Origin: Candidatus Symbiothrix sp.
GTDB taxonomy: Bacteria; Bacteroidota; Bacteroidia; Bacteroidales; Azobacteroidaceae
Direction of reading: 5' to 3'
Assembly: GCA_031272095.1 (NCBI GenBank)
Contig: JAISUM010000011.1
Location: 1 to 41,319, forward strand
Length of the DNA: 41,319 bases
Part shown: positions 17,969-24,946 of the stretch, piece after piece
How positions within the stretch are numbered: position 1 is the stretch's first letter
How the letters are laid out: each line of letters starts with the position of its first letter
Translations under genes and position numbers: made by a program
Notes under the pieces: model-generated
Seen by the model: the letters and a program-made list of their open reading frames with translations, nothing else
Databases searched by the model: none
What the model was told of the DNA's origin: nothing

Positions 17969-18631
17969 TTATTCGTTGTAAAATGTATCGTCTTTCCATC
18001 GTAACGGGTTGTTGGTAATGTAATCGTCAATGCGGGCATAATCGGCGTAATCGCGGATAATGTGTTCCCAGAGGTTGCGTTGCCAGGCGAAATAAATCGT
18101 TTCATTTTTGCGACATTCAAATGTTGCCCGCCCTTTAAACCAACGAATTAACCGCGAAACATTATTGTGCAACATCGGGTTTTTATCGCCCGCAAATCCA
18201 CCAACGGGTTGTGTAGGGGCGCGATAAATCGCGCCCTCTTCCACAATCGCGCCCTGTTGTAAATCCGCGCGTTGGTCATTGTGGGCACGTTGGTCATCAT
18301 TGGTTGCGATATTTTGGGCGCGATAAATCGCGCCCCTACGTGCGTCATTCGTGATTTCCACGATGCCGTGAAAATGGTTGGGCATAACGATGTAATTGTG
18401 CAAAACGGCAAACGGATAATGTTGTGGCATTTCGTTCCAAATATTGTCAATGATTTGTCCGTATTCGTTCAAAATCATTTGTCCATCAACAATTTCCCCA
18501 AAAATACATTCGCGGTTTTGTACGCACAACGTGATAAAATACAATCCTTCCTGCGAATAATCGTAATCGCGCAGACGGACGCTGCGGCGGTGGTGCAGGT
18601 CGGGGTTATATTTGTTATTTGGATTGTTCAT
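17969..18631 (-). CDS. Y1/HUH transposase of the REP-associated (RAYT/IS200-like) group
   Basis: 220 residues. The N-terminus (HHRRSVRLRDYDYSQEGLYF, then ITLCVQNRECIFGEI) is typical of the group, followed by the HUH motif as His86-Phe-His88 in MPNHFHGIVE. The probable nucleophilic Tyr is in IDDYITNNPLRW (about residue 204). Between them, residues about 98-141 are low-complexity (QRAHNDQRADLQ) and are encoded by two REP-like palindromes in opposite orientation (18317-18340 and 18212-18236), each giving GAIYRA. The core frame is intact, so the enzyme may be active. Such transposases cut and join single-stranded DNA at hairpins and can mobilise REP/REPIN sequences in trans. The gene is flanked by a 51-bp direct repeat and has no accessory gene. 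Confidence 0.88.
   Translation of the reverse strand: MNNPNNKYNPDLHHRRSVRLRDYDYSQEGLYFITLCVQNRECIFGEIVDGQMILNEYGQIIDNIWNEMPQHYPFAVLHNYIVMPNHFHGIVEITNDARRGAIYRAQNIATNDDQRAHNDQRADLQQGAIVEEGAIYRAPTQPVGGFAGDKNPMLHNNVSRLIRWFKGRATFECRKNETIYFAWQRNLWEHIIRDYADYARIDDYITNNPLRWKDDTFYNE
18212..18340. repeat. REPIN-like pair of inverted palindromes inside the transposase gene
   Basis: Each half contains GGGCGCGATAAATCGCGCCC (18217-18236 and 18317-18336), a 9-bp perfect stem around AA. The left copy carries GTAG on its outer side (18213-18216) and the right copy carries CTAC on its outer side (18337-18340), so the whole 129-bp segment is an inverted pair, the layout of a REPIN. It is in frame with the transposase (43 codons). 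Confidence 0.75.
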
Positions 18632-18646
18632 TTTTGATACAATTTG

Positions 18647-18697
18647 ATACGAGAATATACGAATATGATATGATTCTTTTCTACGCGGTTGCCGTAG
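18647..18697 (+). repeat. 51-bp direct repeat flanking the transposase, right copy
   Basis: Partner of 17892-17942, 48 of 51 identical, same orientation. It lies 16 bp upstream of the transposase ATG and so contains part of its leader and possibly its promoter. Confidence 0.9.
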
Positions 18698-18758
18698 CGG
18701 TCGGTTGATTTTGCTGTTTGCATAAGCGTTTCGTTTTTATCATTTTACATTGTTTTCA

Positions 18759-19235
18759 TTAAAACGGCTCGTCTTCGCTTTTTTTGTACTTGCTGCAAAA
18801 GGTAGCCAAATGGCGTATGGCTTTTTCGATACGCGCTGCCATTTCGGGCGGGGTTGTTTCTACAAGAAAATGCCAGCCTGTGCTGTATGGCTGTATTTTG
18901 CCTTTAAAAATTGTCTGATATGCCTTATAGTCATACTTCAAGACATATTTTCCATAATGAAAACTTTCTTTATCTTCTGACCGTTCCATTTTTTTGAAAT
19001 TTGTCGGAAAAATGCTTTTGATAACGTCAGTGCTATTTTCATACCCCGATAACACTATATCACATTCGCCAATTTCGATTTTGAAACTCTTTATATGGTT
19101 AAACGAGGAATATTCCAACAATTTCTCCTGCAACCATTCTGTTGTTGCCTCTTTGGTTGGCTGACTTTCCTGCGCCGAAATGCAGGTGCACACAAAGAGT
19201 GCGCACGCTGCAAGGATTGATTTTAGCGGGTTCAT
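18759..19235 (-). CDS. Small secreted protein of unknown function
   Basis: 158 residues from the ATG at 19235, which is preceded by AAAGGA and carries a clear signal peptide (MNPLKSILAACALFVCTCISA). A longer reading from 19256 would overlap the previous gene and lacks a Shine-Dalgarno, so the shorter start is preferred. The mature part begins QESQPTKEATTEWLQEKLLE and has alternating beta-like segments (KSFKIEIGECDIVLSG, GKYVLKYDYKAY), ending in a helix RIEKAIRHLATFCSKYKK and DEPF. I recall similar C-terminal endings (helix with HL, then DPF) in small secreted Bacteroidota proteins, but no function is known to me. It is 7 bp from the preceding lipoprotein gene and probably co-transcribed. Confidence 0.78.
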   Translation of the reverse strand: MNPLKSILAACALFVCTCISAQESQPTKEATTEWLQEKLLEYSSFNHIKSFKIEIGECDIVLSGYENSTDVIKSIFPTNFKKMERSEDKESFHYGKYVLKYDYKAYQTIFKGKIQPYSTGWHFLVETTPPEMAARIEKAIRHLATFCSKYKKSEDEPF

Positions 19236-19242
19236 ATTCCTT

Positions 19243-19704
19243 TTATTGTGTAACATTAATTTTTATACATTCACTGTATCGACTTGGAGAAACCGTTCCC
19301 GAACCGTAAACAACTGCGCCACTTGCCAGATAAACTATTGTGTTCCAATCAACTGTCTTGCTGTTTTGAAACTCGTAAAGTACTGTGCCAACCGCACTGC
19401 AATTCCCCGGTCCATTGGGATAAGTTGTTTGAATACTGCCGATTGTTTCGCCGTCGACCGATAAATCTATCCGCATAATGGGAATGTTGTTAAATGCACT
19501 GTAACGGGCATAAAAAGTAACTTTGGAATAACGGCACGAGCCATCGTCAACCGTTGCTGCGGCATTGTATTCCAAAGAATTTCTGTCCATACAACCCTTG
19601 ATTTCTTCTTTGGGGTCGTCAATCTCGCTTGGACAAGCACAAAACACTAACGGAATAATCAACATTAGTGCGATTCGTTGAATGTAAGAAACAATATTTT
19701 TCAT
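19243..19704 (-). CDS. Small lipoprotein with a DDGSC motif
   Basis: 153 residues from the ATG at 19704, which has AGGAG about 10 nt upstream; a longer reading from 19749 would overlap the previous gene and lose the signal. The N-terminus (MKNIVSYIQRIALMLIIPLVF) ends in a lipobox-like LVFCAC. Residues after it, GCMDRNSLEYNAAATVDDGSC, resemble the Bacteroidota surface-protein motif C-M/T-D-x2-A-x-N-Y-N-x2-A-x3-DGSC. The rest (TFYARYSAFNNIPIMRIDLS ... ECIKINV) is beta-rich with a likely Cys pair (GNCSAVG and SECIKI). Unrecognised function. It lies between a large lipoprotein gene and a small secreted protein gene, all minus strand. Confidence 0.78.
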   Translation of the reverse strand: MKNIVSYIQRIALMLIIPLVFCACPSEIDDPKEEIKGCMDRNSLEYNAAATVDDGSCRYSKVTFYARYSAFNNIPIMRIDLSVDGETIGSIQTTYPNGPGNCSAVGTVLYEFQNSKTVDWNTIVYLASGAVVYGSGTVSPSRYSECIKINVTQ

Positions 19705-19738
19705 CTCTAAAATCTCCTGTATTTTTAATTTAATATGT

Positions 19739-21412
19739 TTATTCTGCAACTTTTGTAAGATATGCAGTTAATTTATGATTATAAGCATTTGTAGAACTGC
19801 CAAGTTCAGTTACCATAATTAAAGATGTTTCTGATTCTAATATATAATATCCAACATAACTATAATAAGTATTATCTGTTCTAATACCATAATCTATAAA
19901 TGGGGAGTAAGAACCGGCTACTGAGTAATAGTAAGGGTCGTCAAAAGAAGTACTGTTAGAATATAATATACTTCCATTAGATGTAAACATATAATACATA
20001 GGAATGTCGAAAGTTTCCTCGCCTGAAAAATGTGTATCATCTTCTATCCAATCCCATTCTCGCACTTGATAAAGGAATTTCCATACTCCCACTATAGGGC
20101 TTTTTTCCTCTACTTTTAGCCATCCCGAAAGCACCTCCGATTCCACACCTTCCGCCATAATCTTAAATGTAAATGCTACATCTTTCGTTGCGGTGGTAGT
20201 AAATTTATAAGAGTTATCCGCCTGTTTTTGTGCCGAAACATCACCCGAAACAATCTGCACCGACCAGTTATCCGCCGCGTCGGTTTCCACATTCAGGGGC
20301 GAAGTCAGTTCCGCTACCGTTTTCGGGCGGTTGGTCAGTTGAGGTACTGCGCTCACATATTGGCGAACGGTGTTAATGCCCGCTGCAATTTTATCCCACA
20401 GCGATTGCAACTTGACAGCCGATTCGATAATCGCGCTTACGCCGTCGACGGAAGTCGTGCTGCCTGCCGTAATGGAGTGATATGAAGCCTGTACATTGAA
20501 TGTAAGCGTTTCGCCGTTTTTCAAGGTATAATCATAGCTGCCTTCGCTGCTGCTTCGGAGCGCCGGATAGGTTTTGCCGTTTATGATGATTTCTTTCAGG
20601 TCGTAGGCGCATTTTTCCGCCCTGTCGGCATAGTCGATGGCGGCACACAGCGAAGCCACAGCGCCTACCGCAGAAGCGACGGCAACTGCGCCTGCCAGCA
20701 GATTCGGAGCAACACTCAGGGCATAGACGCTTTTAACGAACGTATCGCCACAGAAAATCAGCGCTCCGCAGGCTACTACAAACTTGACGGAATAAGTAGA
20801 TAGCCATCTGGCTCTGTCAAGAGCCGAGGCACGCAGATTTGTTTCATCAAAAAGGGCGTAATCGTGCCATTCGGGGTGTGCCTGCCAGATAGCGGCGAAC
20901 TGTTGCCGCTCGGCATCGCTCAACTTGGCGACGTGCTCGTTAAATGCGCCTACCATTTGGGTAAGCACAGGTGCGTATGCGGGAGCGTTCTGTGCAAGAG
21001 CCGCTACATATCCGTCGAACGAAGTTTTAATTTCATCAATGACGGCTTCAGGGTTTGCGACGACGGGCAAAGCCACGATTTGCAACTTGCCTTCGGCTTT
21101 CGACTGCCCTATTTGCAGCGAAAGCGTATATTCGCCCGCTGTTAAATCGGGCAGGGCGACAACCAAAGTGGAATCGTCCATCCGTTGCGCCTTGATTGCG
21201 TTTGTGCCTATGGAGCCGTTGTAGGTTTCTGCGGCTGCCGCTTCGGGCAGTTGCACGACTACCGCATCAAACGGGTAATATTCCGTTTTGTCGAATGTTA
21301 TTTGCTTGCTTACTCCGGTTTTCCCGCCATCGTCTTCCTCTTTGGTGTCGCAAGCGGTAAATAATGTTGCGACTGAAATTAGCGCTATCGCTAAAAATTT
21401 TATTCTTTTCAT
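19739..21412 (-). CDS. Large lipoprotein with internal hydrophobic segments and lipocalin-like C-terminus
   Basis: 557 residues from the ATG at 21412, which begins a lipoprotein signal (MKRIKFLAIALISVATLFTAC). An upstream extension to 21694 translates only repeat DNA and is rejected. Residues about 28-125 form an Ig-like domain (KQITFDKTEYYPFDAVVVQL, GEYTLSLQIGQSK). A helical region follows, with KFVVACGALIFCGDTFVKSV and LLAGAVAVASAVGAVASLC (about 210-265), long enough to cross a membrane, unusual in the middle of a lipoprotein. Then come beta segments (DYTLKNGETLTFNVQASYHS). The last 110 residues, starting IVGVWKFLYQVREWDW and including YYMFTSNGSILYSN, look like a lipocalin-like fold. No function is assigned. 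A pore-forming or effector role is possible but only inferred. Confidence 0.8.
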   Translation of the reverse strand: MKRIKFLAIALISVATLFTACDTKEEDDGGKTGVSKQITFDKTEYYPFDAVVVQLPEAAAAETYNGSIGTNAIKAQRMDDSTLVVALPDLTAGEYTLSLQIGQSKAEGKLQIVALPVVANPEAVIDEIKTSFDGYVAALAQNAPAYAPVLTQMVGAFNEHVAKLSDAERQQFAAIWQAHPEWHDYALFDETNLRASALDRARWLSTYSVKFVVACGALIFCGDTFVKSVYALSVAPNLLAGAVAVASAVGAVASLCAAIDYADRAEKCAYDLKEIIINGKTYPALRSSSEGSYDYTLKNGETLTFNVQASYHSITAGSTTSVDGVSAIIESAVKLQSLWDKIAAGINTVRQYVSAVPQLTNRPKTVAELTSPLNVETDAADNWSVQIVSGDVSAQKQADNSYKFTTTATKDVAFTFKIMAEGVESEVLSGWLKVEEKSPIVGVWKFLYQVREWDWIEDDTHFSGEETFDIPMYYMFTSNGSILYSNSTSFDDPYYYSVAGSYSPFIDYGIRTDNTYYSYVGYYILESETSLIMVTELGSSTNAYNHKLTAYLTKVAE

Positions 21413-21452
21413 CTTTTTGTTTTTTAAGGGGCTGTGTCCCAAAAGCCTTGTC

Positions 21453-21473
21453 ATTGCGGGCTTGACCCGCAAT
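21453..21473. repeat. REP-like palindrome, ATTGCGGG type
   Basis: ATTGCGGG, CTTGA, CCCGCAAT: a perfect 8-bp stem. Part of a longer motif starting GTCATTGCGGGC. A truncated half-copy (GTCATTGCGGGCTACG) covers the 3' end of the HU-HIG gene at 22967-22982. Confidence 0.8.
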
Positions 21474-21531
21474 CCCTTGAAAACTGCTAATATCAAATAC
21501 TTGAATATCAGATAGTAGCATTTTGCAGGAG

Positions 21532-21551
21532 ATTCCTGCTTTCGCAGGAAT
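21532..21551. repeat. REP-like palindrome, ATTCCTGC type
   Basis: ATTCCTGC, TTTC, GCAGGAAT: a perfect 8-bp stem in the context CAGGAGATT...GAATGAC. The same layout recurs at 29133-29152. Translated, it gives the FLRKQESP peptide often seen in mis-extended gene models. Confidence 0.85.
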
Positions 21552-21602
21552 GACATGGTTTTTCGACTTTTGATACAGCCTCTTACGGTTTTTGAATAAT
21601 TC

Positions 21603-22874
21603 TTATTTTTCAATAAGTTTCCTTGCGCTCGCTTTTCCTGACCGGTGTAAATCTTTTGCAATATAAATCTTATACGGTTGCAGTTGTTGCACAACTCTGC
21701 CCGTCAAATCGTAATATTGCGTGGAAATTATGGGGTCATCGGTCGTAATAAGGCTAATGCCTGTCGTACCTAACACTGTCCAAGCGGTGTAGGTTTCCTC
21801 TTCTACATAAGAATTGCCATTGTAAACAGATGTTTTTGTCGCCTTCGTCGGTCTTCCCTGTGTATCGTACTCTATGGCGTAAGTGATTTCATTTCCATAA
21901 CCGCTGCTTTCTTTTTTCAAAAAGCCGTGAGAATCATATTCTTTGCCGCTCTGTTCGGTAATTTCGCCGCTTTCGTAGAATGTTCTCGACCATCCGCCGT
22001 TAGTCAATGTTTTGTAAACTGTCTTTTGAATTTCGGTATTACCCAGTTTTATAATTTCCGAAATTTCACTGTTAGCATTGTCCTGTACTATCGTTTGCGC
22101 ATAAGTATTACCCATATACACCACTTCGCCGCTGTAAAAAGGGTGGTGCATTTCGTAATCAACATACGACGGTTCCAGCAGGACGGGGGGAACGCCTGCC
22201 ATTGAAGATTCGTCACTGATTGCGCCAAACAAGTCATACGGGTTGAAATACTGTTCGTTTAGCACAGGAACAATGTTTTGATAGACCATGCTTACATCGC
22301 CTACGGTCCTCATATAGCCGGTGTACAGTCTGCCGCTGCCCCAAGTTGCCGTATAAACAACTGGAGTACTTCCGCTGTAGCCTTCGTAGCGGATTTGCCT
22401 TCCCTGATTGTCAAAGGTATAGCCCTGCCAAGTTTGCCAGCCATTCGCTATGCTGTATTCGCGAATGCCGGTGCGGATACCGTTGGCGTCGAGTACGGCT
22501 TCGGTGCGGCTTTGCAACACCCACTGGTTGCCTGTGAACGTTTCCGTCTGTTTCCACAACAGCATATCGTTGGCGTCGTAGGCGGAAGACGAGCGGTATT
22601 CGCCGGTTTCCATTTTTGTCTGCACATACTCGCCGTTGGAAAGACAGTGATAGTCATACGTTACCGAGTTTTGCAAGTAATACTCGTCGCTTCCGCCGAA
22701 TTTAACATAGAGTTTGCCGGATGTCATATATCCGGCTTCATTGTACTCGTAAACGGTTTTTTCTTGTCCGTCACTACGATACGCTACTGTAGGCAAATAA
22801 ATTTCATTTGCCGCAAACATCTGTCCCACAAAAAGGGAACAGAATAAAATCACTGAATAAATTTTTCTTTTCAT
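21603..22874 (-). CDS. Secreted protein with YD-repeat-like strands and a type IX sorting-like tail
   Basis: 423 residues. Signal peptide MKRKIYSVILFCSLFVGQMFA. The body consists of repeated beta-hairpin-like units with Tyr/Asn/Gly turns: TVYEYNEAGYMTSGKLYV, SVTYDYHCLSNGEYVQTKM, TEAVLDANGIRTGIREY, GYTFDNQGRQIRYEGY, AIEYDTQGRPTKATKTS. These recall YD/RHS-type strands, though the protein is far too short for an RHS shell. The end, YYDLTGRVVQQ ... YKIYIAKDL ... ARKLIEK, resembles a type A sorting domain. It is probably exported across both membranes and surface-bound. Function unknown. It lies 190 bp of repeat-filled sequence upstream of the large lipoprotein gene. Confidence 0.82.
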   Translation of the reverse strand: MKRKIYSVILFCSLFVGQMFAANEIYLPTVAYRSDGQEKTVYEYNEAGYMTSGKLYVKFGGSDEYYLQNSVTYDYHCLSNGEYVQTKMETGEYRSSSAYDANDMLLWKQTETFTGNQWVLQSRTEAVLDANGIRTGIREYSIANGWQTWQGYTFDNQGRQIRYEGYSGSTPVVYTATWGSGRLYTGYMRTVGDVSMVYQNIVPVLNEQYFNPYDLFGAISDESSMAGVPPVLLEPSYVDYEMHHPFYSGEVVYMGNTYAQTIVQDNANSEISEIIKLGNTEIQKTVYKTLTNGGWSRTFYESGEITEQSGKEYDSHGFLKKESSGYGNEITYAIEYDTQGRPTKATKTSVYNGNSYVEEETYTAWTVLGTTGISLITTDDPIISTQYYDLTGRVVQQLQPYKIYIAKDLHRSGKASARKLIEK

Positions 22875-22909
22875 TTTGATAAAAAATTAAATTTGTTAAA
22901 CAATTATCT

Positions 22910-22965
22910 GCGCACGTGCCGCGATAAATTTACATACGTGAGAAAATTTATTTATACACGTGCGC
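22910..22965. repeat. Inverted repeat GCGCACGTG / CACGTGCGC
   Basis: Perfect 9-bp arms at 22910-22918 and 22957-22965 with a 38-nt AT-rich loop that contains a third ACGTG. Located between the HU-HIG gene and the secreted-protein gene. Could be a hairpin at the end of the HU transcript or a protein-binding site. Confidence 0.65.
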
Positions 22966-22977
22966 CGTCATTGCGGG

Positions 22978-23358
22978 CTACGCAGTTGCCTCCTTTTCAA
23001 AACTTACCTTTTCGATTTTCGCCTTAAAATCTACCGACGGCGTGAAGACGACTTTGGGGGTAGAAATCATCGAGGTGTTGAACTGTTGAGGGTCTTCCAC
23101 GCCCTGACTGGTGAAGGAAAGGCGCAGTGTGCCGAAGTCGCCCAAACTGACGCTTTTGCCCATCAGCAGATATTTGGGCAGGGTGTCGAGTAGCGACTCG
23201 ATTACGTTAGCCACGTCGCCACGCGAGAGCGACGAGAGTTCTACAATGTCGGCAGCAATGTTTTTCTGCGACACTTTTCCGTCATTGACGGGCGAAGCGT
23301 ACCATTTGGATTGGCTTCTGTCTTGCGGGTTTGCCCGCTGAATTAACTTGTACTTCAT
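22978..23358 (-). CDS. HU-HIG family DNA-binding protein
   Basis: 126 residues. The start MKYKLIQRANPQDRSQSKWY and the core QKNIAADIVELSSLSRGDVANVIESLL, then LGDFGTLRLSF, match the Bacteroidota HU-like family (viral histone-like/HU-HIG), a one-domain relative of HU that binds and bends DNA. The tail (VVFTPSVDFKAKIEKVSFEK) is usual. The stop codon lies within a truncated REP-like sequence. It likely acts as a nucleoid or local architectural protein; such genes are often found beside polysaccharide or mobile loci. Upstream are 300 bp of leader with a microsatellite and a strong promoter at 23657-23687. Confidence 0.9.
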   Translation of the reverse strand: MKYKLIQRANPQDRSQSKWYASPVNDGKVSQKNIAADIVELSSLSRGDVANVIESLLDTLPKYLLMGKSVSLGDFGTLRLSFTSQGVEDPQQFNTSMISTPKVVFTPSVDFKAKIEKVSFEKEATA

Positions 23359-23527
23359 TGATTAAAAAATTTGTGTCTAAACTCTGATTTTCAAATGATT
23401 CGTTTGATTTTTTTTTGATTGAAAACCATTGTCTTCGACGGTTAATAAAAAAAGGAACGCCCACGGCAAAATCCGCGAATGTTCCTTCGATATATTTTCT
23501 TGAATTTTTTTTGTGTTTAGGCGGTCC

Positions 23528-23562
23528 TGTATGTATGTATGTATGTATGTATGTATGTATGT
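23528..23562 (+). repeat. Tetranucleotide microsatellite (TGTA)8
   Basis: Eight uninterrupted TGTA units (TACA on the minus strand) plus TG, within the presumed leader of the HU-HIG gene, about 170 nt upstream of its ATG. Tracts of this kind mutate by slippage. Confidence 0.95.
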
Positions 23563-23656
23563 GGCGCGGGTTTCGCGTCATACACGGCGGGGGCAGTATT
23601 TACGTTATTACGGTACATATTTACATTTTTGAGCGATAATGTGATTATTCGGGGGA

Positions 23657-23687
23657 CAAAGATATATATAATATTTGGAATTGCAAA
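23657..23687 (-). promoter_or_regulatory. Strong minus-strand promoter, probably for HU-HIG
   Basis: TTTG (23687-23684), 19 nt, TATCTTTG (23664-23657): a full match to the Bacteroidota promoter pattern. The next real gene downstream is HU-HIG, so the leader would be about 290 nt and include the microsatellite. Confidence 0.65.
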
Positions 23688-23904
23688 AAATAATTTGAGA
23701 AATTTGGAAAAAATATTAAAGCAACTCATTGATACAGATTTGCCGCATTGCCGTTCCCTCTTTGAACGGCAAACTGTGGCGGTGATAGAGAATGTGGTTT
23801 TTACCGCGAAAACGAAAAATTTCAGATATACAGCCCACATGTCCCGCCGGAATATTCAGGTGTGATATAGATAAGGTTCAGACAAATAATTAAAAATAAA
23901 TGAT

Positions 23905-23912
23905 TACTTTTG
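23905..23912 (+). promoter_or_regulatory. -7 element before the acyltransferase gene
   Basis: TACTTTTG, exact match to TAnnTTTG, overlapping the possible upstream ATG at 23900 and so favouring the start at 23927. No clear -33 TTTG. Confidence 0.5.
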
Positions 23913-23926
23913 CAGAAAAAAATCAG

Positions 23927-24937
23927 ATGGGAAAAAGAATAGAATTTATCGACGCACTTAAAGGCTTTGCCATATTTTGCGTTTTGTGGGGACATTCGTT
24001 GCAGGATCTTCGTAACGAGGCAGATTTTTTTCACAATCAGGTATTTGCGTTTATCTACGCTTTCCACATGCCTTTGTTTTTTATGATAAGCGGTTTCTTT
24101 TTTGCGTCTTCGTTGAAATTGGGATATAAAGAGTTTCTGTTGAAAAAAAGCAAACAGTTATTATTCCCCAGCTTGATTTGGACAGTTTTCTATGTGTTGT
24201 TGGACTTGGCAGAGCGGATATATCACCATGACACCAACTATATGATGTCATTGCACCTTCTGATTCCGTCATACCATCCCTTATGGTTTTTAACAGAATT
24301 ATTTATAAGTTATCTTCTCGTGTATGTTTGTATGAAAATCGCAAAGAAAGCATGGGTAGCGTGCTTGTTGAGTATTGTTTTTGTGTTGTTTGCACCATAC
24401 TGTAGATTTCAAAACTTTTTATTGCCATTCTTTTGGATTGGAATTTATCTCAAACGCAACTATCAGGTGATTGCGACTTTTTCAACAAAAATTTTAGCCA
24501 TTGCAGGCGTGCTGTTTGTTGTTTGCCTGCTGTTTTGGAATGGAGATTACACGATATATCAATCGCCACTTATATTGTTCAAAATAAGAACATTAACTTA
24601 TAATTTTTCTAACATCGACATTGCGTTGTTCAGATTTTTTACAGGAATGACCGGCAGTGTTTTTTGGCTGATGTTATTCCATAAAATATACCAGGGCAAC
24701 CGCTATTTTTCCGTTTTAAGCACCGTCGGCACTTATACTTTGGGGATTTATATCCTTCAAAAAATCATTCTTGAAACCCTTATCAATCGGATGCTGGATT
24801 TTTCCGATGTGAATATCTATATTTACAATTTCCTGATTACGCCGTTGATGGCAGTTTTTGTTTGTGCAATCTGTATTGTTTTGATGAAATTTATCTCGAA
24901 AAACAAGTTTTGCAGTTTGGTTTTGTTGGGAAAATAA
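23927..24937 (+). CDS. Acyltransferase family 3 membrane protein
   Basis: 336 residues from the ATG at 23927, where the family-typical MGKRIEFIDALKGFAIFCVL begins; an ATG 27 nt earlier lies on the promoter -7 element. About ten membrane helices. Family hallmarks are the His in LWGHSLQD and FHMPLFFMISGFFF, plus YHPLWFLTELF. These integral enzymes move acetyl or other acyl groups onto sugars of polysaccharide, lipopolysaccharide or exported small molecules. The gene is visibly richer in A and T than its neighbours and stands alone between accessory DNA and the molybdate operon, consistent with acquisition by transfer (inference). The acceptor is unknown. It ends 9 bp from the convergent modC. 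Confidence 0.9.
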   Translation: MGKRIEFIDALKGFAIFCVLWGHSLQDLRNEADFFHNQVFAFIYAFHMPLFFMISGFFFASSLKLGYKEFLLKKSKQLLFPSLIWTVFYVLLDLAERIYHHDTNYMMSLHLLIPSYHPLWFLTELFISYLLVYVCMKIAKKAWVACLLSIVFVLFAPYCRFQNFLLPFFWIGIYLKRNYQVIATFSTKILAIAGVLFVVCLLFWNGDYTIYQSPLILFKIRTLTYNFSNIDIALFRFFTGMTGSVFWLMLFHKIYQGNRYFSVLSTVGTYTLGIYILQKIILETLINRMLDFSDVNIYIYNFLITPLMAVFVCAICIVLMKFISKNKFCSLVLLGK

Positions 24938-24946
24938 TGATAGCTT

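Larger units (their letters stand above)
23359..23926. other. 568-bp gene-poor interval between HU-HIG and the acyltransferase gene
   Basis: No convincing gene. It contains the TGTA microsatellite, a minus-strand promoter (23657-23687), an AT-rich stretch, and at 23873-23884 AAGGTTCAGACA, the inverted start of the TGTCTGAAC repeat family. Open frames here on the minus strand (for instance 23581-23282) owe their length to the microsatellite; the latter runs into the HU-HIG gene in another frame. Confidence 0.7.

Noticed and set aside
21413-21694. N-terminal extension of the large lipoprotein
   Set aside because: It translates repeat palindromes (FLRKQESP) and would hide the clear lipoprotein signal at 21412.
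23282-23581. A 99-codon minus-strand frame containing repeated HTYIHTYIHT
   Set aside because: The length comes from the TGTA microsatellite, the frame overlaps HU-HIG and no good ribosome site precedes it. It is mentioned as a possible leader frame only.
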